Shown here: positions 1 to 12,629 of the stretch, in pieces
How the letters are laid out: the number at the start of each line of letters is the position of its first letter
How positions within the stretch are numbered: position 1 is the stretch's first letter
DNA from: Candidatus Thalassarchaeaceae archaeon
GTDB taxonomy: Archaea > Thermoplasmatota > Poseidoniia > Poseidoniales > Thalassarchaeaceae
Length of the DNA stretch: 42,747 bases
Assembly: GCA_023700255.1 (NCBI GenBank)
Contig: JAJPRD010000002.1
Location: 1 to 42,747, forward strand
Direction: 5' to 3'
Position numbers and translations under genes: made by a program
The notes under the pieces: model-generated
What the model saw: only the letters and a program-made list of their open reading frames with translations
Told to the model about the DNA's origin: nothing
Databases searched by the model: none

Positions 1-1817
1 TAGATTCTACAAGAACTTGGATGGGTCGTAGATTACTCAAAGAATGGATTATGCGTCCTTTAACAAATAAACAAATTATTGCATCGCGCCATTCGGCTGT
101 TAACAGTTTATTCAAGGCTCCTAGGAGACTTGATTCTATACGTGAATCACTTAAGTCAATGCGTGATTTAGAGCGTTTATCTACTCGTTTAGCCTATGGT
201 CGGTCTAATGCAAGAGATTTAGTTGCCGTTTCAGAGTGCTTAGAAAGAATGCCTAAATTGCAAACTCTTCTATCTGAAGGGAATTCTGAATTATTACATT
301 CATGTTCTTTAGGGCTAAATGATTTAGAATCTCTATGTGAATTAATTTCAAGCCAAATAATTGATGAGCCGTCTGCATCAATAAGGGATGGCGGGATTTT
401 TAGATCAGGTATTGACAATAAACTTGATGACTTAAGAGAAAAAGCCAATGAAGGTACTAGTTGGTTGAAAGAATTTGAATCTCAAGAGAGGGAAAAACTT
501 GATATTCCTAATTTAAAAGTCAAGCATAACCGACAATTTGGATTCTTTATTGAGATTACTAAATCGCATGTTAACAAGGTTCCTGAAAATTATCGGCGCC
601 GACAAACAATGACTAATGCAGAGAGATATACTACTGATGAATTAGTTGGCTGGGAAGATATAATTCTAACTGCCGATGATCGTGCGAAGGCTCTGGAAAG
701 AGAACTTTTCATTTCACTTAGAGCAAGTGTTGCTAGTTTCTCTTTAGATTTAGCTATTATCGCTAGGAAAATTGCTACAATTGATGTCTTATCTTCTTTT
801 GCATTACATGCAAGAAAAAAGTCTTGGTGTAAACCCGAAATAAATGATGAAAATAAAATAGAAATTATTGCAGGTCGTCATCCAGTATTAGAGGCTGATG
901 GAAGATTTGTTCCAAATGATGTTAAACTCGATAAGAAAAGTAGTTTCCTACTTTTAACAGGCCCAAATATGGGTGGTAAATCTACATATCTTCGCCAAAC
1001 TGCATTGATTTCAATTTTAGCTCAAGCAGGTTCATTTGTACCTGCTGAAAAAGCTAAAATTGGAATCATTGATCGAGTATTCACTAGAGTGGGTGCTCAT
1101 GATGATTTACGCCGTGGTCGCTCGACATTCATGATGGAGATGATAGAAGTTGCACATATTTTACGACGTGCAACTGATAAGAGTCTAATTCTTCTTGATG
1201 AGATTGGAAGAGGTACATCTACTTTTGATGGGCTTGCAATTGCCTGGTCTGTGACTGAAGACATCTGTAGGAGATTGGGTGCAAGAACTCTTTTTGCTAC
1301 TCATTATCATCAATTGATAGGATTAGATGCCGAGTTTGATAATTTAACTAATATTCATGTCCAAGTAGCAGATGTGAATGGTGAAATTAGATTTCTTCAT
1401 ACTATTTCTGAAGGACCCTGTGATGAATCTTATGGGGTTCAAGTTGCTGCTTTAGCCGGCCTACCTACTCCCGTGGTTGAACGTGCTAGGGATTTACTAA
1501 TTTTTCTTGAAAGTCAGGCTCAGGGTGCTAAGGCAGGATCTACTAACTCCCCCGAATCCAGGCCAGAAGGTCAATCCAGTCTCTATGGTTGGATGTTAGG
1601 CTCAGTAGTTCGAAATGTTCCAATCGATAAAGTAGAAAAATCTGTATCTTTAGAGGTTATAGATGAAGTAATAATAGATCCAGTTCTTCAAGAAATTGCA
1701 GAAAGGCTTCGTTCGATTGATCCTGATAACCTTAGCCCTCGAGAATCTCAAGAAGTTCTTTATGCGATGATAGATTCTCTTGGTAAATCTAAATATTCTG
1801 GTTTATTGGAGGAATAA
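1..1817 (+). CDS. mutS: DNA mismatch repair ATPase MutS (5'-truncated by window edge)
   Basis: MutS recognises mismatches and recruits MutL. The frame is open from the first bases: the codons from base 3 read DSTRTWMGRRLL, matching the conserved core-domain motif of MutS1 proteins. The ATG at 21 is therefore internal, and the mismatch-binding N-terminal domains lie outside the window. The clamp segment is visible around 535-650 (GFFIEI, NAERYTT). The ATPase domain follows: Walker A TGPNMGGKSTY near 957, the MutS signature around 1100-1150, Walker B ILLDEIGRGTSTFDG near 1190, and FATHYH near 1300. The C-terminal tail (LSPRESQEVLYAM) resembles bacterial MutS1 rather than MutS2 or eukaryotic MSH. 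mutL begins one base after the stop codon, so the two are co-transcribed. The gene looks intact within the window. Confidence 0.95.
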   Translation, partial: DSTRTWMGRRLLKEWIMRPLTNKQIIASRHSAVNSLFKAPRRLDSIRESLKSMRDLERLSTRLAYGRSNARDLVAVSECLERMPKLQTLLSEGNSELLHSCSLGLNDLESLCELISSQIIDEPSASIRDGGIFRSGIDNKLDDLREKANEGTSWLKEFESQEREKLDIPNLKVKHNRQFGFFIEITKSHVNKVPENYRRRQTMTNAERYTTDELVGWEDIILTADDRAKALERELFISLRASVASFSLDLAIIARKIATIDVLSSFALHARKKSWCKPEINDENKIEIIAGRHPVLEADGRFVPNDVKLDKKSSFLLLTGPNMGGKSTYLRQTALISILAQAGSFVPAEKAKIGIIDRVFTRVGAHDDLRRGRSTFMMEMIEVAHILRRATDKSLILLDEIGRGTSTFDGLAIAWSVTEDICRRLGARTLFATHYHQLIGLDAEFDNLTNIHVQVADVNGEIRFLHTISEGPCDESYGVQVAALAGLPTPVVERARDLLIFLESQAQGAKAGSTNSPESRPEGQSSLYGWMLGSVVRNVPIDKVEKSVSLEVIDEVIIDPVLQEIAERLRSIDPDNLSPRESQEVLYAMIDSLGKSKYSGLLEE

Positions 1818-1818
1818 T

Positions 1819-3765
1819 ATGGCTGGTATTTCTCGGCGTTCTATTCTGCAACTTGATGAGTTAACAATTGATCAAATAGCTGCTGGTGAGGTTGTAGAAC
1901 GCCCAGCCCAAGTAGTCAAGGAATTGGTTGAAAATTCAATAGATTCAGGTAGCAATAAAATACGAATTGAAATTGAAAAAGGTGGTTTTAGTAGGATTTC
2001 AGTAATCGATGATGGTCACGGTATACCTCAAAATGAATTGAAATTAGCGATAAAAAGACATGCTACAAGTAAACTTTCAGGTTCTGAAGATCTTAATACA
2101 ATAATTACAAAAGGTTTTCGAGGTGAGGCATTAGCATCTATTGCAGCAGTTAGTAAGTTAGTATTATCTAGTAAAATTAAAGATTCAAATGGTTATTCAA
2201 TTACTGTTGATAATGGGATGGTTAGCAAAGTAGAACCTATTGGGATAGCACCAGGGACAAAGGTCGATGTCCTGAATTTATTTGCAAAAATCCCCGCTCG
2301 TTTATCATTTCAAAGAAGGCCCTCAACAGAGAATGCTGCGATTATAGATGTTGCAATTTCTTTGGCATTAAGTGAGCCAAAAGCGGGGATTATAGTTGAA
2401 ATTGATGGACGTATAGTTCTTGACTGTCCTCCTTGCGAAGGTATGGAAGATAGGTTATACGACCTTTTTGGTTCGACTTCTTCTAAATTAATTCCCTTGG
2501 AGTGTTCGAAAGAAGATCTTGATGCACCTGGTGATGAAATTTGGGGTGGATGGATATCTCCGCCGGGTATTTCTCGCTCACGTTCTGATGATATTCATAT
2601 TCTAGTGAATGGTCGTCCAGTAAGTGCAGGTCCTTTTCTACAATCTATAAGAAGAGGGTATCATACTAGATTGATGGTCGGACGTCATCCAATAGGAGTA
2701 ATATCTCTCAATTTACCTACGCAGGAAGTTGATGTCAATGTTCACCCTACAAAACGTGAAGTGAGATTACAACATTCTTGGAGAGTACTGGAAAGATTAG
2801 AACGCTCGATAAAATATACTCTCAGTAGAGTTTCAACACAGCCTGAATTCAAAGATTTAACAATATTGAAGGGGATAGGTGCAGAACCGATAGTCAATAA
2901 AGAATCAGAAGTTTATACTCCTTCATGGGTCCAAGTCGAAAATAAAGAAAAAATACAAACTCACTTTAGCAGCATACGTAATTCTAATGTATCAGTTCAA
3001 CGATCAAATAATATATCGTCTCCGAATGAATTAGAACAAAACGTATTACCAGGTTTAGACCCTAATCCAGTATCTCCTTCATTATCTTCTGCCGAACGTT
3101 CATTACACAGACTTTCTAAATTGGGTGATTCAATATCTCCAATTGATGAGCCGGAGCCTAATGCAGCAATTATTCCCGAATTACCTGAAATGGTAGCTCT
3201 TTGTCAGTTCTCAGATTCATATATATTAGCAGAGGGCGATGGGGAACTATTCATTATTGATCAACATGCATTACACGAGAGGATAAGGTATGAAAGATTG
3301 AGACCATCAATGGTTGATTGGTCTCCTCAAGAATTAATAATTGCTATTCCTATCTCATTGGGTGCTAGGGAGTTAGCAGCAGCACGTTCTGAGTCAAATA
3401 GACTCTCCGAGCTAGGGATTAAATTTTCTGAATCAGATAGTGGTATTTTGATAACTTCAGTACCCGATGTACTTGTAGGTGATAATAATATAATTGAATT
3501 CATACATGATATCTTAATTGATATCTCTTCTCGTCCTGAAGCCAGTGGTATAGATACCGTAGAGCAGTTACGCGATAAAGTGGCTTTTATGAGGTCTTGT
3601 CGTGGTTCAGTCAAAGCCAATCAAAAATTAAATTTAGCAGAGATGCGTCGGCTTCTTTTGGACATGAGGACAGTTCCAAACCCTTGGGCTTGCGTACATG
3701 GTAGACCAACAATTCTTCGACTAAGTCAAAACCATATGGACAAGCATTTTGGTCGTCATGGTTGA
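1819..3765 (+). CDS. mutL: DNA mismatch repair protein MutL with endonuclease motif
   Basis: MutL is the GHKL ATPase that couples mismatch recognition to strand incision. The start is ATG 1819, preceded by GGAGG at 1808-1812; an in-frame ATG at 1780 inside mutS is less likely. The predicted protein is 648 residues. N-terminal motifs are IAAGEVVERP, ELVENSIDSG, DDGHGI and GFRGEALASI. The C-terminal domain carries the metal-binding endonuclease motif DQHA-x2-E-x4-E at 3259-3294, plus SCRGSVKA and CVHGRPT, all typical of nicking-type MutL. The usual clamp-binding hexapeptide position reads QELIIA (3328-3345), with alanine where bacteria have proline. A low-complexity Ser/Asn/Pro linker of about 150 residues joins the domains. 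The 3' end overlaps convergent aroA by 10 bases. Confidence 0.95.
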   Translation: MAGISRRSILQLDELTIDQIAAGEVVERPAQVVKELVENSIDSGSNKIRIEIEKGGFSRISVIDDGHGIPQNELKLAIKRHATSKLSGSEDLNTIITKGFRGEALASIAAVSKLVLSSKIKDSNGYSITVDNGMVSKVEPIGIAPGTKVDVLNLFAKIPARLSFQRRPSTENAAIIDVAISLALSEPKAGIIVEIDGRIVLDCPPCEGMEDRLYDLFGSTSSKLIPLECSKEDLDAPGDEIWGGWISPPGISRSRSDDIHILVNGRPVSAGPFLQSIRRGYHTRLMVGRHPIGVISLNLPTQEVDVNVHPTKREVRLQHSWRVLERLERSIKYTLSRVSTQPEFKDLTILKGIGAEPIVNKESEVYTPSWVQVENKEKIQTHFSSIRNSNVSVQRSNNISSPNELEQNVLPGLDPNPVSPSLSSAERSLHRLSKLGDSISPIDEPEPNAAIIPELPEMVALCQFSDSYILAEGDGELFIIDQHALHERIRYERLRPSMVDWSPQELIIAIPISLGARELAAARSESNRLSELGIKFSESDSGILITSVPDVLVGDNNIIEFIHDILIDISSRPEASGIDTVEQLRDKVAFMRSCRGSVKANQKLNLAEMRRLLLDMRTVPNPWACVHGRPTILRLSQNHMDKHFGRHG

Positions 3766-4958
3766 AGTAATTTTAGAGATTTAATCATATCCATGAAATC
3801 TGGATGTGTTACCTTTATTATATCTGAATTAACTATTTCAGCACCACAGTAAGTTGCTAAAATAACTGCCGTCATCGCTAATCTATGATCCATATGCGTA
3901 TCTATAGGGGTTTCAGGGTCCTTTGGAATTTGACCTCCTGATACTGATAAACCATCATCTTTAGAATCACAATTAAGTGAAAAAATATTTAATAATTCCT
4001 TAGTTCTAATGATTCGGTTTGACTCTTTTCCTTTAGCATGGGATGCTCCGGTAATTTCTCCTCCATCAGATATAGCCATTAATGCAGCTAGTGGACTAAT
4101 TATGTCACTCGCATCTCTAAGATTTATTTTATTTACACCAGGCTTCTCTAATTCTTCTAAAGTTCTAAAAAGTAATTCATCATTATCTTGTGCCTCAATT
4201 TCTACTTGTAAACCATCATGTAAGTTATCTAATAAAGTTGCCATTGGGTAAAGGCTCATTTCGCTAGGAATTTTAACAACTTCAGGGGTGACTATTTCCC
4301 AATTAGAAAGTTTTATCGAATCATGTATTAAATCATTCTCGAAACCCGATTCATTTGCTAATTTAATCGTTAATCGTAAGTATCCCCTGCTGACATTTTT
4401 ACCTTTAATTGTTAACTTCATATCATTTTTAAAGTCAGAAGATGATAATATCAGTGCACTTATTGGTTGACTAGATTTTGATGCATCAATCTGAATATCT
4501 TTGGGTTTCAACGGTCCCTTGACGGTACATGGGAATCCATCTGAAGATACTTGACACCCTAATTCTCGTAGACATGCTGCTAATGTCAAATTACTTCTTT
4601 TACGTAAAGATTCATCTCCATCTATTGTCACTTTGACATCAAAATTTGCAGCTATAGCAGTCATTATTCTTGCTACAGTTCCAGAGTTACCGCAGAATAG
4701 CGTACTTTTTGGTGCAATCAGTCCATTTTTATGTGGATTGATAATCCATTTTTTAGGGAATTTTTGTATATCTACAGCCATCTTCTCTAGGCAATTACTC
4801 ATTGAAACAATATCTTCACCAGGCGTGCCATTAAACCTTATTTCTGTACTTTTTGTTGATTTTGATGCAAGTAATAATTGCCTAATCATGTGACTTTTTG
4901 AGGGGGGTAATTTGTATTCGAAAACCCCTATGGGAGTCACCGGTTCAATCCAATCCAC
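3756..4958 (-). CDS. aroA: 3-phosphoshikimate 1-carboxyvinyltransferase (EPSP synthase)
   Basis: This enzyme joins phosphoenolpyruvate to shikimate-3-phosphate in the sixth step of the shikimate pathway. The 400-residue protein shows the family motifs in order: PPSKSHMIR (residues 18-26, phosphate-binding lysine), CGNSGT (89-94), DGDESLRKR (113-121), SSQPISALIL in the middle, and MDHRLAMTAV near the C-terminus. The start appears to be GTG at 4958; an ATG two bases upstream is out of frame. The length is slightly shorter than bacterial enzymes (about 427) and fits archaeal forms. It is the last gene of a minus-strand run from gyrB. aroD, an earlier step of the same pathway, lies about 6 kb away on the other strand. 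Confidence 0.94.
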   Translation of the reverse strand: MDWIEPVTPIGVFEYKLPPSKSHMIRQLLLASKSTKSTEIRFNGTPGEDIVSMSNCLEKMAVDIQKFPKKWIINPHKNGLIAPKSTLFCGNSGTVARIMTAIAANFDVKVTIDGDESLRKRSNLTLAACLRELGCQVSSDGFPCTVKGPLKPKDIQIDASKSSQPISALILSSSDFKNDMKLTIKGKNVSRGYLRLTIKLANESGFENDLIHDSIKLSNWEIVTPEVVKIPSEMSLYPMATLLDNLHDGLQVEIEAQDNDELLFRTLEELEKPGVNKINLRDASDIISPLAALMAISDGGEITGASHAKGKESNRIIRTKELLNIFSLNCDSKDDGLSVSGGQIPKDPETPIDTHMDHRLAMTAVILATYCGAEIVNSDIIKVTHPDFMDMIKSLKLLQP

Positions 4959-4994
4959 ATCTCTGCATAGTTGGGTACTTGTTCAATACTCTTG

Positions 4995-5840
4995 TCAAGG
5001 GTCCACGTTTCTTATCGTTTCTCCAAAGTCTGATTTTTGGTCCCAAGATCTTGCTCTAGTTTCTACTTGATTAATTCTCATTTCTTCTTTAATGCTACCA
5101 CCTCTCAACTTAACTAAATTATTTCTTTTTAATAACTTTGGACTTAATCCAGGTAGGATTACACCGATTGCACGAGGGACTCTTCCAGGATATACGTCAT
5201 TCACATGAGATGCGATATTAGTGGTGCAATTATTGAATAGGCTATTATAAAACTCTGGTTTCTCATTTAATTTATTAGTTCTTTTTAGATAAGATTCTAA
5301 CATTTTACATTGGTTTCCTTCACCTAGTATGATTGCCTCAAAAAGATGTGTCTCTGATTTTCTACACCTACTTCTTACACCTATTGCATCATTCTCTGTT
5401 GCCCACACGTACATTATTTCAAATTCTCTTAATAGGCCCTTTATTGGACTGAATTTCTCACCGGGTTCTCTCCTTACTTCTATTGAACAAGAAATTCTTG
5501 TTCCATCTTTAAATTCAAAACTCAGAAGTGTATGGGCAATGGGTCTTCTTGTTGGGTAAAAATATTCCAATACTAGCCAAATTTTAGTACAATCAGAGAT
5601 TTTAAATGTTTTTTCAATCCAACGTTCATCATAATCTTTTGTAGTTCTCCAGTTGAAATCTCTAATATTCTTAAGTACAACCTCATCATCATTTATCTCT
5701 GCATATGCTATGTTTTTATTTTCATTGACCCATGATAAATCATTTGATGGTTTTAGATGCCTGATACGAATCCAAATAGAATAAACTACAATTAGGGCTA
5801 AAATAATCAGAGCTGAACCCAGTATGGCAAGTGGACTCAT
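4995..5840 (-). CDS. DUF4105 (Lnb N-terminal-like) membrane-anchored protein
   Basis: The 281-residue protein has one N-terminal membrane segment (residues 4-24, PLAILGSALIILALIVVYSI), so the rest is probably outside the cell. The body shows signatures of the DUF4105/Lnb N-terminal periplasmic family: NWRTTKDYDERW (63-74), RPIAHTLLSFEF (99-110) and NNCTTNIASHVN (203-214), the last holding the conserved cysteine. Members are known mainly from bacterial envelopes, and their biochemical activity is not established in general. A papain/NlpC-like thiol role has been suggested by the Asn-Cys-Thr pattern, but that is inference. It lies between tRNA-Ser and aroA with short spacers and no clear functional link to either. 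Confidence 0.75.
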   Translation of the reverse strand: MSPLAILGSALIILALIVVYSIWIRIRHLKPSNDLSWVNENKNIAYAEINDDEVVLKNIRDFNWRTTKDYDERWIEKTFKISDCTKIWLVLEYFYPTRRPIAHTLLSFEFKDGTRISCSIEVRREPGEKFSPIKGLLREFEIMYVWATENDAIGVRSRCRKSETHLFEAIILGEGNQCKMLESYLKRTNKLNEKPEFYNSLFNNCTTNIASHVNDVYPGRVPRAIGVILPGLSPKLLKRNNLVKLRGGSIKEEMRINQVETRARSWDQKSDFGETIRNVDP

Positions 5841-5885
5841 AATGCTTCTGATTATACCTCAAAGAAGAACCCTCCTACGGATTAA

Positions 5886-5972
5886 TGGCGCGGCAGGGGA
5901 GATTCGAACTCCCGAGGTGAAACACCACTGGATTAGCAATCCAGCGCAATGGCCAGGCTATGCGACTGCCGC
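5886..5972 (-). tRNA. tRNA-Ser, anticodon GCU
   Basis: Read on the minus strand, a 7-bp acceptor stem (GCGGCAG with CTGCCGC) closes a class II tRNA. The anticodon stem-loop is CTGGA-TTGCTAA-TCCAG, giving anticodon GCU for serine AGC/AGU codons. A long variable arm of the serine type follows, then the T arm GGGAG-TTCGAAT-CTCCC. The discriminator is G, as expected for archaeal serine tRNAs. The 3' CCA is encoded in the DNA (complement of 5886-5888). No intron is seen in the anticodon loop. It sits downstream of gyrA in the same orientation. Confidence 0.95.
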
Positions 5973-6018
5973 AGTGTCCGTCCGAGTTTTGATTATGGCT
6001 TAAGCAGAACGGTCTCTA

Positions 6019-10761
<4,743 letters not shown>

Positions 10762-10770
10762 AAAATAACT

Positions 10771-10779
10771 GTATATATG
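10771..10779 (-). promoter_or_regulatory. TATA-like box for gyrB
   Basis: On the minus strand the spacer reads CATATATAC, an archaeal TATA-like element about 45-50 bases upstream of the gyrB start. Using the usual distance of about 27 bases from box centre to transcription start, transcription would begin inside the inverted repeat at 10739-10761. This is inferred from sequence only. Confidence 0.4.
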
Positions 10780-10823
10780 GGGTGTCTAGAGGTTATTGAA
10801 TGCTTTCGATATCTTTCTGCAAA

Positions 10824-10876
10824 TAGGTCGAAACAGACCTAAAAAACGACTTTGCTGTTTTTTTTCTCTGAGAAAA
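10824..10876. promoter_or_regulatory. Two further inverted repeats in the gyrB/aroD divergent spacer
   Basis: TAGGTC-GAAACA-GACCTA (10824-10841) and TTTTCTC-T-GAGAAAA (10862-10876) are perfect palindromic elements in the 190-base spacer between divergent gyrB and aroD. The second lies upstream of a weak TATA-like ATTAAA around 10888-10893, which is at the right distance for leaderless transcription of aroD from its ATG at 10918. They could be regulator-binding sites for either gene. No function can be assigned from sequence. Confidence 0.3.
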
Positions 10877-10917
10877 CCCTCGGCACGATTAAACGGGCCT
10901 TATTTGTCCCACAATCA

Positions 10918-11727
10918 ATGAGTTTACCCTTGGTATGCGTTACTCTCACAGGTTGCACTGTTGATGAGATGCTGAAAGATGCTGCAAGGGCTACTGCTGT
11001 TGGAGCCGATATTGTTGAAGTTCGTCTTGATAAATTGTGGACCGTTGAACAAAAACCAGAACCAATTGAACCAACAAATAAGCCTGGTGATGATCGACGG
11101 AAATCAGTCTATGTGGCACCTGATTATCTACCTCAACCTCTCGATTCAGTTGACCTTGATTCTTCACTGATTTCTTTTAGAACAGGTATCGAATTACCGG
11201 TTATTTTAACTTGTAGACCTGAAAGGCAAGGTGGCTATTATCCTGGTTCTGAAAAAGAGCGTATTGCAGTCCTTTCTAAGGCAATAAAAAGTGGAGTTAG
11301 TTGGATAGATCTTGAGATTGATATCGATACGAAGGAAAGAAATAAACTTGTTAAATTAGCAAATGATAAGACGAAAATTATTGCCTCTAGCCATTATGAT
11401 AAATCTCCTAATTCTTCAGAGGATATCATAGATGATATTTCTACAAATTCCAGTTTAGGTGATATAACAAAAATAGTATTCAATACCAATGGTAAAAAAG
11501 ATGCTATGAAGTTATTTGATATTGCATGGGACACCCGTGATTCAGATGATAACATTACCATAATGGGAATGGGTGCTGGTGGAGATTGGACGCGTATACA
11601 TGCACCTTTACTCAACCAAAAAATGGTTTATACAACTATGGAAAATGGTTGGCATCTATCTCAGCAAGGAAGGATAAATGCGAGTGACTTGAAAATTGCT
11701 TGGGACTTACTTGAGTATAGTAACTAG
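10918..11727 (+). CDS. aroD: 3-dehydroquinate dehydratase, type I
   Basis: Type I dehydroquinase removes water from 3-dehydroquinate through a Schiff base on lysine (shikimate pathway). The start ATG 10918 places the first beta strand (LPLVCVTLTG) at the N-terminus; a TTG at 10852 would add 22 unlikely residues. The 269-residue product shows EVRLDKL (34-40, substrate-binding Glu/Arg), TCRPERQGG (98-106), the catalytic histidine in SSHYD (H159), the probable Schiff-base lysine in DITKIVF (K185) and the substrate arginine in MGAGGDWTRIHAP (R226). An insert of roughly 40 residues (41-85, Pro/Asp-rich) follows EVRLDKL and makes it longer than typical forms of about 220-250. It faces convergent exported-protein genes. 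Confidence 0.92.
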   Translation: MSLPLVCVTLTGCTVDEMLKDAARATAVGADIVEVRLDKLWTVEQKPEPIEPTNKPGDDRRKSVYVAPDYLPQPLDSVDLDSSLISFRTGIELPVILTCRPERQGGYYPGSEKERIAVLSKAIKSGVSWIDLEIDIDTKERNKLVKLANDKTKIIASSHYDKSPNSSEDIIDDISTNSSLGDITKIVFNTNGKKDAMKLFDIAWDTRDSDDNITIMGMGAGGDWTRIHAPLLNQKMVYTTMENGWHLSQQGRINASDLKIAWDLLEYSN

Positions 11728-11735
11728 AATCTAGA

Positions 11736-12629
11736 TTATTGTTCCAGTATTGGGACTATTTCTTTTTCTATAATTTCTGTTTTTTCTAGACCATAGGAGT
11801 GGTATTTACTATTGATAATAAAAGGGACAATCAAGCATGACAATGGAAGAACTGCAACTAGTATATATGCTGTAAATTTTGGAATCATTAATCGATTTTC
11901 AACTTCTACTAATAACTCAACATTCAGATTCCCTACTGTGGCTTTTTGGTCATTTGTATGATCATTGTCCCAATTGTCAAAAACCAAGTAATATTCTGTT
12001 TGTCTATTATCAAACCATGACATAGTAGTGGTGTCTACTGATACAGAAAAATAATCATTGGTTACTTTTTCATAGGCATGGACATCCCTAAATGGCATCC
12101 AAGTTAGTGTATCCTTATATTCTACTGGTAAAGGAATATCATCGATCCAATTTTCGAACCTCAATTCATAACTAGTCTTATAAATTCCCCAATTCTGTTC
12201 TGTCATCAAATATACATCAGCTTTAGGGTTTTTTGAAGTTATTTGGGTGTTATTTATAGCTTCTAAATCATTTTCAAATGAGAAACAAAAAGTATAGGAT
12301 TTACCTGTAGTGAGAATCATACTAATCGCTGAAGCAGAATCATTTTCGATATAAATCTCGGTACTAAAATCTCGAACTAATGGCTCTGTAATCTCTTGGT
12401 CGACATCATCCCAACTTTGGTCGAAATCATTCCAACCCCATGAATCAACATCATGTTGGTTAGTTCTTTCTCTGATGTCCCAAGTATTGCTAGCAGGAAC
12501 ATCACAGTTATTTTCTGCAGAAACCATAGGTGTCATGGTTATGGTTAATGCCATTAATATCATTGGTGCTAGGAAGCAGAAGTTTAGAAAAATTGCTTTT
12601 AACTTTATTCCGACAGGCACGTCAATCAT
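11736..12629 (-). CDS. Exported membrane-anchored protein of unknown function
   Basis: The family is not recognised. The 297-residue protein has an N-terminal signal-like hydrophobic stretch (about residues 10-37, ending near VSAENN) and an extracellular body rich in Asp, Asn, Trp and Thr that looks beta-sandwich-like. One C-terminal membrane segment (about 253-275, FTAYILVAVLPLSCLIVPF) leaves a short cytosolic tail with Lys and Glu. Its ATG overlaps the stop of the upstream M30/PKD metalloprotease gene by 4 bases (ATGA), so the two are translationally coupled. It may be an accessory or partner of that protease; this is inferred from context only. Confidence 0.7.
   Translation of the reverse strand: MIDVPVGIKLKAIFLNFCFLAPMILMALTITMTPMVSAENNCDVPASNTWDIRERTNQHDVDSWGWNDFDQSWDDVDQEITEPLVRDFSTEIYIENDSASAISMILTTGKSYTFCFSFENDLEAINNTQITSKNPKADVYLMTEQNWGIYKTSYELRFENWIDDIPLPVEYKDTLTWMPFRDVHAYEKVTNDYFSVSVDTTTMSWFDNRQTEYYLVFDNWDNDHTNDQKATVGNLNVELLVEVENRLMIPKFTAYILVAVLPLSCLIVPFIINSKYHSYGLEKTEIIEKEIVPILEQ

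Noticed and set aside
1780-1818. In-frame ATG upstream of mutL inside mutS
   Set aside because: The GGAGG at 1808-1812 and the conserved MutL N-terminus point to ATG 1819.
5886-5972. tRNA-Ser as a possible integration (attachment) site
   Set aside because: No integrase gene and no duplicated tRNA 3' end were found nearby.
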